In this document: piece by piece, positions 15,212 to 23,486 of the stretch | Position numbering within the stretch: position 1 is the first letter of the stretch | Layout: each line of letters opens with the position of its first letter | Assembly: GCF_002574545.1 (NCBI RefSeq) | Contig: NZ_NUGT01000081.1 | Location: 1-38,764 of the forward strand | DNA: 38,764 nucleotides | Direction: 5' to 3' | From: Bacillus sp. AFS055030 | GTDB lineage: Bacteria; Bacillota; Bacilli; Bacillales; Bacillaceae_G | Made by a program: the position numbers and the translations under genes | Notes under the pieces: model-generated | Database searches by the model: none | What the model was told of the DNA's origin: nothing | What the model saw: only the letters and a program-made list of their open reading frames with translations

Positions 15212-15248
15212 GAGGATTGAATCCTGTCTTGTACAGGACTCAATCCTC
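15212..15248. terminator. Terminator hairpin after asnA
   Basis: GAGGATTGA and TCCTGT pair with ACAGGA and TCAATCCTC around a short loop, 18 nt past the asnA stop. The T-rich flank (TTTATTTTG) is on the + strand, but a run of seven T for the minus strand lies further on at 15171-15177. It most likely ends asnA. Confidence 0.65.
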
Positions 15249-15266
15249 TTTATTTTGTTATTTTTC

Positions 15267-16250
15267 TTAAAACAAGTGAATGTTTTCCTTCTTACATGCT
15301 TCTCGCATTTCATCAGGCCATACAGAAGATTGAACTTCACCAATATGCGCTTTACGTAAGAAGAACATGCACATTCTTGATTGCCCAATACCACCACCAA
15401 TTGTTAGTGGAAGCACTTCTTCTAAAATACCTTTATGAAAATCATATTCGCGTTTGAAATCTTCACCTGTCTTCGTTAATTGCTCATCAAGTGATTTACG
15501 ATCAACGCGGATTCCCATTGATGATAATTCAAATGAAGATTGCAATACTGGATGCCAGAATAAGATGTCTCCGTTTAATTTCCAATCGTCATAGTCAGCC
15601 GCACGTCCATCGTGTTTTTCGCCAGAACGAAGTACATCGCCAATTCCAATAATAAAAACTGCACCGTGCTCTTTTGCAATTGCATGCTCACGATCTTTCG
15701 GTGTTAAATCTGGGTATTTATCTTCTAACTCTTGGGATGTGATAAATACGATCTCTTCTGGTAAATACTTCCCAAGGTACGGATATTTTTCAAATAAATG
15801 ATTTTCCAAATCTTTGAAAATACCATAAATTGTTCGTACGGTTTCTTGTAAGTATTCAACTGTACGCCATTCTGTTTGAATAATTTTTTCCCAATCCCAT
15901 TGGTCAACGTAAATTGAATGTGTTGCATCAAGTTCCTCATCACGACGAATCGCGTTCATGTTTGTATATAAACCTTCACCAGCTTCGTAACCATATTCAT
16001 GCAATGCAAATCGTTTCCATTTCGCTAGTGAGTGAACTATTTCTAACTCTTCTCCTGAATGTAGCATATCAAATTCAATTGGACGTTCTACACCGTTTAA
16101 GTGATCGTTTAAACCTGATTTTTTCGTTACAAATAATGGTGCAGATACGCGGAATAGTCCAAGACGGTTTGCTAATTGATCCTCAAAAAATGTCTTAACT
16201 TCCTTAATTGCGATTTGTGTCTCTCTTACTGTCATTAATGATTGATACAT
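15267..16250 (-). CDS. asnA: Aspartate--ammonia ligase (asparagine synthetase A)
   Basis: Makes asparagine from aspartate, ammonia and ATP, with AMP release; cytoplasmic. 327 residues against 330 in Escherichia coli. The class II aminoacyl-tRNA-synthetase-like fold shows in [13 protein letters not shown], the aspartate-site region [25 protein letters not shown], and the C-terminal [17 protein letters not shown] 16250 follows GGGGGA and begins the family N-terminus [12 protein letters not shown]; the longer frame to 16358 runs into the T-box terminator and is not coding. It is preceded by a complete T-box leader, so it is induced when tRNA-Asn is uncharged. Confidence 0.96.
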   Translation of the reverse strand: MYQSLMTVRETQIAIKEVKTFFEDQLANRLGLFRVSAPLFVTKKSGLNDHLNGVERPIEFDMLHSGEELEIVHSLAKWKRFALHEYGYEAGEGLYTNMNAIRRDEELDATHSIYVDQWDWEKIIQTEWRTVEYLQETVRTIYGIFKDLENHLFEKYPYLGKYLPEEIVFITSQELEDKYPDLTPKDREHAIAKEHGAVFIIGIGDVLRSGEKHDGRAADYDDWKLNGDILFWHPVLQSSFELSSMGIRVDRKSLDEQLTKTGEDFKREYDFHKGILEEVLPLTIGGGIGQSRMCMFFLRKAHIGEVQSSVWPDEMREACKKENIHLF

Positions 16251-16259
16251 GCCTATTTC

Positions 16260-16607
16260 CCCCAAAATGTTTAGATGTAGTAGAAAAAAGCCAACAAAAA
16301 AAGCCCTTCTTTCCCAAAAAACTGGGACGAAAGGCTTTGGTTCCGCGGTACCACCCAAATTAGCAACAGAGGCTGCTCACTTATTCAGTACGGAGATTAG
16401 AGAAATCTCGATACTGTTCTTCTTTAACGGCGAAGTTCACGGCTAAGTCTACTTTCCTTAAAAGGATTTCGGTTAGCGACTCCAGGAGGTTCTTCATAAC
16501 AGGCTTCGTATCAGGCTCACACCACCCCTGATTCGCTTTGACTACTTCCTACTACTACTCGTCCTTTCACAGTCGTTTTATTGTCACATCTCTGAAACAT
16601 TTTATTA
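16260..16607 (-). ncRNA. T-box leader of asnA (specifier AAC, Asn)
   Basis: The T-box sequence GGTGGTACCGCGG (about 16343-16356) lies before a terminator (16293-16337) in which AAAGCC..CCCA pairs with TGGG..GGGCTT, followed by TTTTTTT. Upstream is a Stem I region with AGTAGTAGTAGG, GGTGTGAGCC and GAGTCGCTAACCGAAA. Aligning this last string with the leader at 28.6-28.9 kb (GAGTGGAAAAGCGAAA) puts AAC (16472-16474) in the specifier position, which fits Asn and thus asnA. Uncharged tRNA binds the specifier and the T-box bulge and favours the antiterminator. Confidence 0.93.
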
Positions 16608-16613
16608 ATGATT

Positions 16614-16641
16614 ATTTTATAGATAAATAGGAGAATGTCAA
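16614..16641 (-). promoter_or_regulatory. SigA-type promoter of the asnA T-box leader
   Basis: On the minus strand TTGACA (16641-16636) and TAAAAT (16619-16614) are 16 nt apart, just upstream of the T-box leader. Confidence 0.75.
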
Positions 16642-16755
16642 TATTTTTTTAATATTTATTTTATTCTAAACAAAAAACTAAGATAAAAAACTCAATATTC
16701 TTTGGAAAATTATGTTAACATTTTAAGTATGCAGTATTTTAAAGGGGATAATTTT

Positions 16756-17031
16756 ATGAAAAATTTCAGTGGAATTTCAATAATATTATTGATTATAGGA
16801 CTAGTTTTGTTTGGAATAATTTATGCGATTCCAGGCTTCAACGAACTTATTGCTTTAGTTGGTTTTTTATTTTTATTATTTGGAGCAATATGTAGCTTTA
16901 TAGCAATTTCAAAAAGAGAAATAGGTTACACTAAATTTTTAGCAGTAGGTTCATTTTTTATCATATTTTTATTGATTACTTGGTTTGAACCTTATTTTAT
17001 TCTTCGTATGTTAACTTGGATAAAAAATTAA
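16756..17031 (+). CDS. Small three-helix membrane protein, unknown
   Basis: 91 residues from ATG 16756, with hydrophobic helices at about 7-28, 31-52 and 60-85, and a basic loop SKREIGYTK between the last two. AAGGGG is nine nt before the ATG; the in-frame ATG at 16729 has no site. No family recognised. It lies divergently from asnA. Confidence 0.6.
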   Translation: MKNFSGISIILLIIGLVLFGIIYAIPGFNELIALVGFLFLLFGAICSFIAISKREIGYTKFLAVGSFFIIFLLITWFEPYFILRMLTWIKN

Positions 17032-17062
17032 TTAAATAAATACGTAAACATTTTTGTCCTGA

Positions 17063-17085
17063 TTATACAATGTAACACTGTATAA
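17063..17085. repeat. Inverted repeat in intergenic region
   Basis: TTATACA (17063-17069) and TGTATAA (17079-17085) are perfect inverted arms around ATGTAACAC; the inner TGT/ACA bases continue the dyad. It has the look of a protein operator, but the nearest genes end here (small membrane protein and sugar permease), so its target is unclear. Confidence 0.4.
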
Positions 17086-17271
17086 CTATCCTTTTTAAGC
17101 AGCTCGTGTTCTTCAATTCTTTAGTTGAAAAAGATTTACATAAAGTATTAGTTGTATTTATAAAGATTTATACTGGCACGATAGTTTTACTTATTTTTCA
17201 CATACCCTTTAGTGTCAATAGATCCATGTTGCCCTCACTCTATTTTAAATTGCTCTAACACATTCAAATAA

Positions 17272-17312
17272 AAAAACAGAAACAGCCACTACAATCGACT
17301 GTTTCTGTTTTT
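17272..17312. terminator. Terminator of the sugar ABC operon
   Basis: AAAAACAGAAACAG pairs perfectly with CTGTTTCTGTTTTT (14 bp), directly behind the permease stop codon. The T-run is present on both strands. Confidence 0.93.
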
Positions 17313-17314
17313 GA

Positions 17315-18487
17315 TTATTTCCCTTTATTACGCGTTATTACGTCAAATACTACCGCAAGAACAAGTACTGCTCCTCGGATGATGTATTGGTATGAAATAT
17401 CGATACCCATTAAGTTCATTCCACTTGTTAATGATGCCATTACGAAAGCACCGATAATTGTACCTGTTATTTTACCAACACCACCAGCAGCGGAAACACC
17501 ACCTACATAAGCTGCAGCAATTGCATCTAACTCAAACATTGTACCTGCTTGGGGAGAAGCAGATGCAAGTCGAGCTGTAAACAATACGCCTGAAAGGGCT
17601 GCAAGCATACTCATTGAACCAAATACAATATACGTGATTTTCTTTACGCTAATTCCACTTAATTGTGCTGCTTCAGGGTTACCACCAACTGCATAAATGT
17701 GACGCCCTAAAGGAGTTCTTGTTGTAATGAAGTGGTAGACTACTACTACAATAAACATGATCACAGCAGTCCAAGAAATCCCTTGATAGCCTGCTAGAAT
17801 ATAGCAAATATAACCAATGATACCTGAAATAAATAATAGTTTAATAATTTGCATTGGCATTGAAAGGACTTCAAATCCGTACTTTATATTTACGTTTCTC
17901 TTTTTAAAATCACTCCAGATAAAAAGAATGATAGAGATCGCACCAATTAATAGTGTTGATATGTGTAAACCATTCACGTTTCCTAAACTAGGAATATAGC
18001 CATTTCCAATCGCCTTAAAGCTTTCGTTCGCAACGATGATTGTACCAGTTTTAACAAGAGACATTAGTAGTAATCCCTTGAATATTAACATTCCTGCTAA
18101 TGAAACTACGAATGAAGGAATTCCTAAATTAGCAACAAAGAATCCATTTATTAGACCAATAATTGCACCAAATACTAGAACTGCAATGATTGAGATCCAA
18201 ACTGGCAATCCATGTGTTAAAAATAGTGCAACGACCGCTCCTAGAAAACCTGCAACAAACCCAACTGAAAGGTCAATATGTCGAATGACGATTACTAGTG
18301 TCATCCCTACAGCAAGAACTGCAACATAACCTGTCATATTGATTAAATCACTTAAATTACGAGATGACATAAATAATCCATCTGTATTTAACGTAAATAC
18401 TAACATTATTACTGCAAGAGCTATATACATTCCATATTCTCGGATGTTTTTCCTTAATAACATGCCTGCTTCTTGAAAAAAGTTCAT
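17315..18487 (-). CDS. xylH: Sugar ABC transporter permease (xylose/multiple sugar type)
   Basis: 390-residue permease with about ten membrane segments, the layout of the ribose/xylose family (XylH, MmsB, RbsC). The conserved stretch NPEAAQLSGISVKKI, followed by AAYVGGVSAAGGVGKITGT, is the cytoplasmic EAA-like loop and the family glycine-rich part. It forms the channel of the importer with the ATPase gene six nt upstream and the binding lipoprotein beyond it. An in-frame TTG at 18496 abuts the AGAGAGG site, so ATG 18487, nine nt after it, is the better start. Xylose is the likely cargo, inferred from the sensor genes upstream; galactose or arabinose are possible for this type of transporter. 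Confidence 0.9.
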   Translation of the reverse strand: MNFFQEAGMLLRKNIREYGMYIALAVIMLVFTLNTDGLFMSSRNLSDLINMTGYVAVLAVGMTLVIVIRHIDLSVGFVAGFLGAVVALFLTHGLPVWISIIAVLVFGAIIGLINGFFVANLGIPSFVVSLAGMLIFKGLLLMSLVKTGTIIVANESFKAIGNGYIPSLGNVNGLHISTLLIGAISIILFIWSDFKKRNVNIKYGFEVLSMPMQIIKLLFISGIIGYICYILAGYQGISWTAVIMFIVVVVYHFITTRTPLGRHIYAVGGNPEAAQLSGISVKKITYIVFGSMSMLAALSGVLFTARLASASPQAGTMFELDAIAAAYVGGVSAAGGVGKITGTIIGAFVMASLTSGMNLMGIDISYQYIIRGAVLVLAVVFDVITRNKGK

Positions 18488-18502
18488 TTTCTTCAACCTC
18501 TC

Positions 18503-20017
18503 TTAAACGGTAGCTAGAGCCATAACGCTCTCTTGAGTTGCTTCTTCTCTTGATAATTGTCCGGTTATTTTACCTTCTGCCATAACATAAATTCGATCAC
18601 TCATACCTAGCACTTCTGGAAGTTCAGAGGAGATCATAATAATGCTCATTCCTTGTTCTACAAGTAGATTCATAAAACTATAGATTTCAAATTTTGCACC
18701 TACGTCTATTCCACGAGTAGGTTCATCGAGAATCAGTACGTTTGGATTTGTAAATAACCACTTACTCAATGATACTTTTTGCTGATTACCGCCACTCAAT
18801 TTACCAACGATTGAAGTAATTGAAGGAGCTTTTATGTTTAACTTGTTTAAGTAATCATTTGCAACAACAATTTCTTCATGTTGATTGATCACGCTTGACT
18901 TTGAAATTTCAAATAAGTTCGTAATCGAAATATTATTTTTAATATCTTGCTCAAGGATCAATCCATCGCCTTTTCGGTCCTCTGTTACATAGGCTATACC
19001 CGCTTTTATTGCATCTTTTGGATGTTTAAAACGCTTTTGCTCACCTTGTACTAAAACGGTACCGTCAAGTTTAAAATTTGTTGGATTACCAAAAATACTT
19101 TTTGCTAGTTCTGTTCGACCTGATCCCATTAATCCAGCAATACCGATAATTTCACCTTTTCGAACATTTAGATTGATTTTATGAAGAATTTTTCGACCTA
19201 ATTTTGGATCGTACACATCCCAGTCTTTTAATTCTAATGAAACTTCACCAAACTTCTGATTTGGACGCTTCGGATAAATATCATCAATTTCACGACCAAC
19301 CATATGTTTGATGATTGTGTTTTCGGTGATTTCTTCTTTATTTAAAGAGCAAATTGTTTTCCCGTCACGAAGTACAGTAACCGTATCTGCAACAGCAATT
19401 ACTTCTTTAAGTTTGTGCGAAATCATAATACAAGAAATGCCTTGATTCTTTAACTCTTCCATTAAGAAAAGTAGATTTTCACTATCATCTTCATTTAAAG
19501 CAGCAGTAGGCTCATCAAGAATAAGCAATTTAACATCCTTACTAAGTGCCTTAGCAATTTCAACAAGCTGCTGTTTACCTACACCTAATTCCTTGATCTG
19601 AACGTCCGGATTTACATCCAACTTCACTTTTTTTAGCATTTCAATTGCTTTTACAATCGTTTCATTGAAATCAACAGTCATTCCCTTTTTAATTTCATGT
19701 CCGATAAAAATATTTTCATATACCGACAGTTCAGGGAAAAGCGATAATTCTTGATAGATGATACCAATACCCTTTTTTTCGCTATCGCTAATTTTTGAAA
19801 ACTTTTGAACTTCATCTCCGAAAACAATATCACCTGTATAGGTTCCATATGGATAAATACCACTTAAAACTTTCATTAAGGTCGATTTTCCTGCACCATT
19901 TTCACCAACTAAGCAATGTATTTCCCCTTTTCTTACTTTGAAGTTAACATCACTTAATGCTTTTACACCTGGAAATTCTTTTGAGATATTTCTCATCTCT
20001 AAAATAAATTCACTCAT
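18503..20017 (-). CDS. xylG: Sugar ABC transporter ATP-binding protein, two ABC domains
   Basis: 504 residues with two ATPase halves. First half: Walker A GENGAGKST (38-46), a signature-like LGVGKQQLVEIAKAL and Walker B LLILDEPTAALNE. Second half: a degenerate P-loop GLMGSGRTELAK, signature LSGGNQQKVSLSKWL and Walker B VLILDEPTRGIDVG. This degenerate second P-loop is normal for the RbsA/XylG/MglA type. It powers import of the sugar bound by the lipoprotein. ATG 20017 has GGGAG upstream and starts the protein at MSEFILEM; the open frame to 20104 crosses a hairpin and is not coding. It lies between the binding protein and permease genes in one operon. Confidence 0.93.
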   Translation of the reverse strand: MSEFILEMRNISKEFPGVKALSDVNFKVRKGEIHCLVGENGAGKSTLMKVLSGIYPYGTYTGDIVFGDEVQKFSKISDSEKKGIGIIYQELSLFPELSVYENIFIGHEIKKGMTVDFNETIVKAIEMLKKVKLDVNPDVQIKELGVGKQQLVEIAKALSKDVKLLILDEPTAALNEDDSENLLFLMEELKNQGISCIMISHKLKEVIAVADTVTVLRDGKTICSLNKEEITENTIIKHMVGREIDDIYPKRPNQKFGEVSLELKDWDVYDPKLGRKILHKINLNVRKGEIIGIAGLMGSGRTELAKSIFGNPTNFKLDGTVLVQGEQKRFKHPKDAIKAGIAYVTEDRKGDGLILEQDIKNNISITNLFEISKSSVINQHEEIVVANDYLNKLNIKAPSITSIVGKLSGGNQQKVSLSKWLFTNPNVLILDEPTRGIDVGAKFEIYSFMNLLVEQGMSIIMISSELPEVLGMSDRIYVMAEGKITGQLSREEATQESVMALATV

Positions 20018-20068
20018 ATGATCCGTCTCCCGAATTTGCCATCTACTTACGTCATTAATTAAATTGAA

Positions 20069-20101
20069 CAAAATAGTGACGGTTAGCCCATCACTATTTT
20101 G
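20069..20101 (-). other. Intercistronic hairpin between binding protein and ATPase genes
   Basis: CAAAATAGTGA (20069-20079) and TCACTATTTTG (20091-20101) are a perfect 11-bp inverted repeat, 22 nt past the stop of the binding protein gene. On the minus strand it is followed by TTCAATTT rather than a clean T-run, so it probably protects or partly ends the mRNA, giving more binding protein than ATPase and permease. This is common in binding-protein operons. Confidence 0.75.
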
Positions 20102-20122
20102 CAAGTTTTTTTCTTCTATTAA

Positions 20123-21271
20123 TTACTTCAATCCAGTGAATTCTGAAGCATTATAGTATCCAGAATCAACTAAGTCTTTCTTTACTGTGCTTTGATCTAC
20201 AACAATAATATCTGTTTGTTTTGTTTTGATATCAGCTTTACCGTTGTTTGTAACGCCTGAAGCATCAGGTGCTTCATTTTTTAAGATTGAAGTTGCAGTA
20301 GCAATCGCATCTTTAACTAAAGTACGAACATCTTTGAAAACAGTCATAGATTGTTTACCATCGATAATGTATTGTACAGAAGCTTTTTCAGCATCTTGAC
20401 CTGAAATTACATAAGAAGATACGTCCTTATCTGCTTTAAATGTATCAGCGATTGAACGAGCAGTACCATCATTTGGAGCAAGAACTAATACATCACCTTT
20501 GTCAGCTTTTGAAGCTTTTGTTAAGTTAGATGAAGCTAAGTTTTTAGCTACGTTGAAATCCCAGTTAGTTGTAACTTGACCAATAATTTTTGCTTGCTCA
20601 TCACGAGTTAAATCAGCTTTAGCTTTTAAGCTATTTGCAGCAGCTGAATTTTCAACTTTAAATGTACCGTCAGCAATTTTTGGTTGAAGAACTTTCCAAG
20701 CACCTTGGAAGAATAAGAATGCATTGTTATCAGATGCAGCACCTGCGTATAAATATAAAGGTTGACCAGTTTTACTTGATGCATGGTCTACAAGATATTG
20801 TGCTTGTGCAGCACCTACTGCAACGCTATCAAATGATACGTAGTAATCAACTGCATCTGTACCTGTAATTAAACGATCATACGAAATTACTTTCACACCA
20901 GCAGCTTTTGCAGCTTCAGCTGAAGCAGCAGCCGCAGCACCGTCTTGCGGACAAATAATTAAAACTTTGATGCCTTTTGCGATTAAAGAATCGACGTTCG
21001 CTTTTTCTTTAGCAGAGTCACCTTGTGAGAATAAAATTTCAACAGAATAATCTGTATCTTTTAAAGCCTTTTTAAAGCGAGTTTCATCTTGAGTCCAACG
21101 TGGCTCATCTTTTGTAGGTAAAACGATACCGATATCAACTTTACCATCTTTACTTTTCTTACCAGCAGAAGTACTTTCATTTGATGTCGCTGAAGATCCA
21201 CATCCAGCTGCAACAAGAGTCATTACTAAAAATACCGAAATGATTGCAAAAATCTTTGATAACTTTTTCAA
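20123..21271 (-). CDS. xylF: Sugar-binding lipoprotein of ABC transporter (XylF/ChvE type)
   Basis: 382-residue extracellular binding lipoprotein. The signal peptide ends in VAAGC (lipid-modified Cys24), followed by a Ser/Thr-rich linker. Then comes a type I periplasmic binding fold: DIGIVLPTKDEPRWTQDETRF, LIICPQDGAAAAASAEAAKAAGVKVISYDRLI and VLVLAPNDGTARSIAD, all typical of the xylose/ChvE group. It hands the sugar to the permease. The start is TTG 21271 with GGGGGA upstream. It is the first gene of the transporter operon; three CRE-like sites are just upstream, and a two-component system with its own sugar-binding protein lies beyond. Xylose is the inferred ligand. Confidence 0.9.
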   Translation of the reverse strand: MKKLSKIFAIISVFLVMTLVAAGCGSSATSNESTSAGKKSKDGKVDIGIVLPTKDEPRWTQDETRFKKALKDTDYSVEILFSQGDSAKEKANVDSLIAKGIKVLIICPQDGAAAAASAEAAKAAGVKVISYDRLITGTDAVDYYVSFDSVAVGAAQAQYLVDHASSKTGQPLYLYAGAASDNNAFLFFQGAWKVLQPKIADGTFKVENSAAANSLKAKADLTRDEQAKIIGQVTTNWDFNVAKNLASSNLTKASKADKGDVLVLAPNDGTARSIADTFKADKDVSSYVISGQDAEKASVQYIIDGKQSMTVFKDVRTLVKDAIATATSILKNEAPDASGVTNNGKADIKTKQTDIIVVDQSTVKKDLVDSGYYNASEFTGLK

Positions 21272-21290
21272 AGTGTTTCCCCCTTTTTTC

Positions 21291-21405
21291 TGGTTACGCT
21301 TACATAATTAGGTTATCACGGAAACAATTGAAAACGTTTACCCATTCCCTTCACTCTTTTGTCTATTATCTGCACTAATTTACCCTACGATAGAAAACGT
21401 TTACA
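21291..21405. promoter_or_regulatory. Three CRE-like CcpA sites before the transporter operon
   Basis: CRE pattern TGWAANCGNTNNCA. Site a on the minus strand, TGTAAGCGTAACCA (21304-21291), fits in full. Site b on the plus strand, TGAAAACGTTTACC (21329-21342), differs at the last base. Site c on the minus strand, TGTAAACGTTTTCT (21405-21392), fits with T for the last A. They are 38-63 nt apart. CcpA with HPr-Ser-P would repress this sugar operon when glucose is present. Confidence 0.85.
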
Positions 21406-21781
21406 TTTTAGCGATTAATGCTAGCATTATTTTGACTTTAGGACATTTTTGTATAGAAAATTTAGATTCTTTATAATTAGTTGGTCCAGTTCGTATTACA
21501 TGTTGATTTTAGAGCAAACGAAAAAGACCACAAAAATGTGATCTTGGCGATTATTTATTCTATTTTTCATAATACATATATGTAGGGTTTATGGAAGGAT
21601 ATTTGTTTAAGAGGAGAGTATAAAAATTTATTCTATCTCATTTTGACAAAGAAATAATTGTGCTAAGTTAAAAATAGGGTATTTATATAATAGAAGAAAT
21701 AGGATAACAAATAAAAGAAAAGATCTAGGATTAAAGTGATATAGTAACAGTCACAAAACGTTTCTAAATCTAAGAGAATAG
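21406..21781. other. Long intergenic region before the transporter operon
   Basis: Non-coding DNA between the response regulator and xylF-type genes. It holds a perfect 14-bp palindrome TAATGCTAGCATTA (21416-21429), a minus-strand terminator-like hairpin AAGA.CACA/TGTG.TCTT with T-run (21521-21545), and a CRE-like core AAACGTTT (21757-21764). Plus-strand TTGACA (about 21643) and TATAAT (about 21686) strings are too far apart to pair. The xylF promoter on the minus strand has no clear -35, as expected when an activator such as the AraC-type regulator is required. No open frame of note. Confidence 0.55.
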
Positions 21782-21829
21782 AAAAAAGATAGTTAAGGTA
21801 GGGATTTTATCTGCTTTAACTATCTTTTA
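21782..21829 (-). terminator. Terminator of the sensor operon
   Basis: AAAAGATAGTTAAAG pairs with CTTAACTATCTTTTTT (minus strand), and the T-run continues into TTCTATT. It lies about 90 nt past the stop of the response regulator gene and separates the sensor genes from the transporter genes. Confidence 0.85.
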
Positions 21830-21919
21830 TTATTAATCTATGGATTTAGCATGTCTTCTTTAAGCCATCAGTAGAAGTTATTAAGAACTCTTGGATCTCT
21901 TTTAATGTTTATTCTCTCT

Positions 21920-23461
21920 TTAACTATTCATTAAGATCTTTTTACGATACTCCTTAGGAGATTCATTCGTACACTTTTTAAACACTCGGCTAAAATAGTT
22001 TGGATCATTGTATCCGACTTGATAAGAAATTTCTTTTAAATTTAACTCTCTTCTTTCCATTAATTCTTTTGCTTTATTTATTCTTATATTCATCAAATAG
22101 TCACTAAAGGTCTCTCCGGTTTGCTTTTTAAATAATTTGCTAAAATAAAATGGATTTAACTTTAAATAGTTAGCTACTTGGTCTAATGAAAGATCCTCGA
22201 TAAAATGGTGAGTAATATATTCCCTAGCAAGAATCATCAGGTGATTCATCTTAATTTCTTTTTCGCGATCAATTTTAGTAATCAAAATTGTAATTTGCTG
22301 CTCTATTAACTCTTTTAATTGATTCACATCTTCCACATCCGCAATATGAATCTTCTCGACTTCAATTGAAGAGCTACGAAGAGAGTGTACAATTTGATTA
22401 AATAATGAAATAAATTCTGTTCTCAAGTGTGTTACATCATGATTTATAAATCTTTCATAAATTTGATTAAATTGGTATAAAACATCTTCTAAATCAGCTT
22501 TTCTAAAGGAATCGATTAGAACTTGTTTTTCTTCATTCGAAATACTCAAAGAAAAGTCCTTAGAATAAAAGCTAACACTTGTAAATTCGTTACATTTTAT
22601 ATGTGCTTTTACTGCTTCATTATAAGAATTTCTTAATCCTTCAATTCCACGTTTTATGGAACCAATTCCAATCATTGTTTTATAACCTGTTTGATTTTCG
22701 ATATAGTCAATCGTTTTCAATGCATCCTGAAATGCTTCGCGCTTTTGAATCTCGTCTTCTTGTTTTGAATCAAGTGGAAAGAATATAGCTAATTGACCAT
22801 CAACCACAGGACTAACTAGACAATCTTTTGAAGACTTTATAAAGTGCCTAACACATTCATAAACTCTCCTTTGTTCCTTTTCATTTTGAACAACTTCCTT
22901 TGGCAATTGAATAACACTCACGTAACCGAATTTAATCTCGAAGCCTAGAATTCTAGACATTTGATTTACATTAAGCTCTTGAACTGTATTGAACATTAGC
23001 ATTAACGTGCATTCATTCTCTGTCAATGGACGAATAAGTGATAAATTTTCAATAGACTCTAATTCTTGTAATCTTTTCTTATGGTCTACTTCAATTTCCG
23101 AAATCATCTTTTGAAGTAATGACATAATATGATCCTTTTTAGCAGGCTTTAAAATATAATCTTTGACGCCTAATGAAATTGCTTCTTGTGCATAAGTAAA
23201 ATAATCATATGCCGTTACAATAAATATTTTCGTTTCAGGCAGTTTTTGCCTTATTACAGAAACAGCTTCAAGTCCTTGAATACCGGGCATCTTGATATCC
23301 ATAAAAATAATATGAGGTTGAAATTCAATCGATTTTTCAATCGCAACCCGTCCATTTTCAGCATGCTCAAACTGAAATTGGTTAGGCAACGTTCGATTGA
23401 TCATTAATTCAAGACCTTCACGCTCTAGTGGTTCGTCGTCTACTATTAATAATCTATACAT
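21920..23461 (-). CDS. AraC-type response regulator (YesN-like)
   Basis: 513 residues. An N-terminal receiver domain has the acidic pair Asp8-Asp9 in LLIVDDEP, the phosphoacceptor Asp55 in IIFMDIKMPG and the Lys in YILKPAKK. The middle (about 140-390) resembles the poorly conserved YesN linker. The C-terminal 100 residues are two AraC helix-turn-helix units: LSLDQVANYLKLNPFYFSKLF and LKEISYQVGYNDPNYFSRVFKK. It should bind DNA when phosphorylated by the kinase encoded 25 nt upstream and activate the sugar ABC operon that follows. AGGAGG stands before ATG 23461. This is the YesN part of a XylFII-LytS-YesN type sensor, by comparison with Clostridium beijerinckii. Confidence 0.92.
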   Translation of the reverse strand: MYRLLIVDDEPLEREGLELMINRTLPNQFQFEHAENGRVAIEKSIEFQPHIIFMDIKMPGIQGLEAVSVIRQKLPETKIFIVTAYDYFTYAQEAISLGVKDYILKPAKKDHIMSLLQKMISEIEVDHKKRLQELESIENLSLIRPLTENECTLMLMFNTVQELNVNQMSRILGFEIKFGYVSVIQLPKEVVQNEKEQRRVYECVRHFIKSSKDCLVSPVVDGQLAIFFPLDSKQEDEIQKREAFQDALKTIDYIENQTGYKTMIGIGSIKRGIEGLRNSYNEAVKAHIKCNEFTSVSFYSKDFSLSISNEEKQVLIDSFRKADLEDVLYQFNQIYERFINHDVTHLRTEFISLFNQIVHSLRSSSIEVEKIHIADVEDVNQLKELIEQQITILITKIDREKEIKMNHLMILAREYITHHFIEDLSLDQVANYLKLNPFYFSKLFKKQTGETFSDYLMNIRINKAKELMERRELNLKEISYQVGYNDPNYFSRVFKKCTNESPKEYRKKILMNS

Positions 23462-23486
23462 AATTGTACCTCCTTCATTTCTAAAT

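Noticed and set aside
16251-16358. Upstream extension of the asnA frame
   Set aside because: It translates the T-box terminator hairpin; the family N-terminus and ribosome site support ATG 16250.
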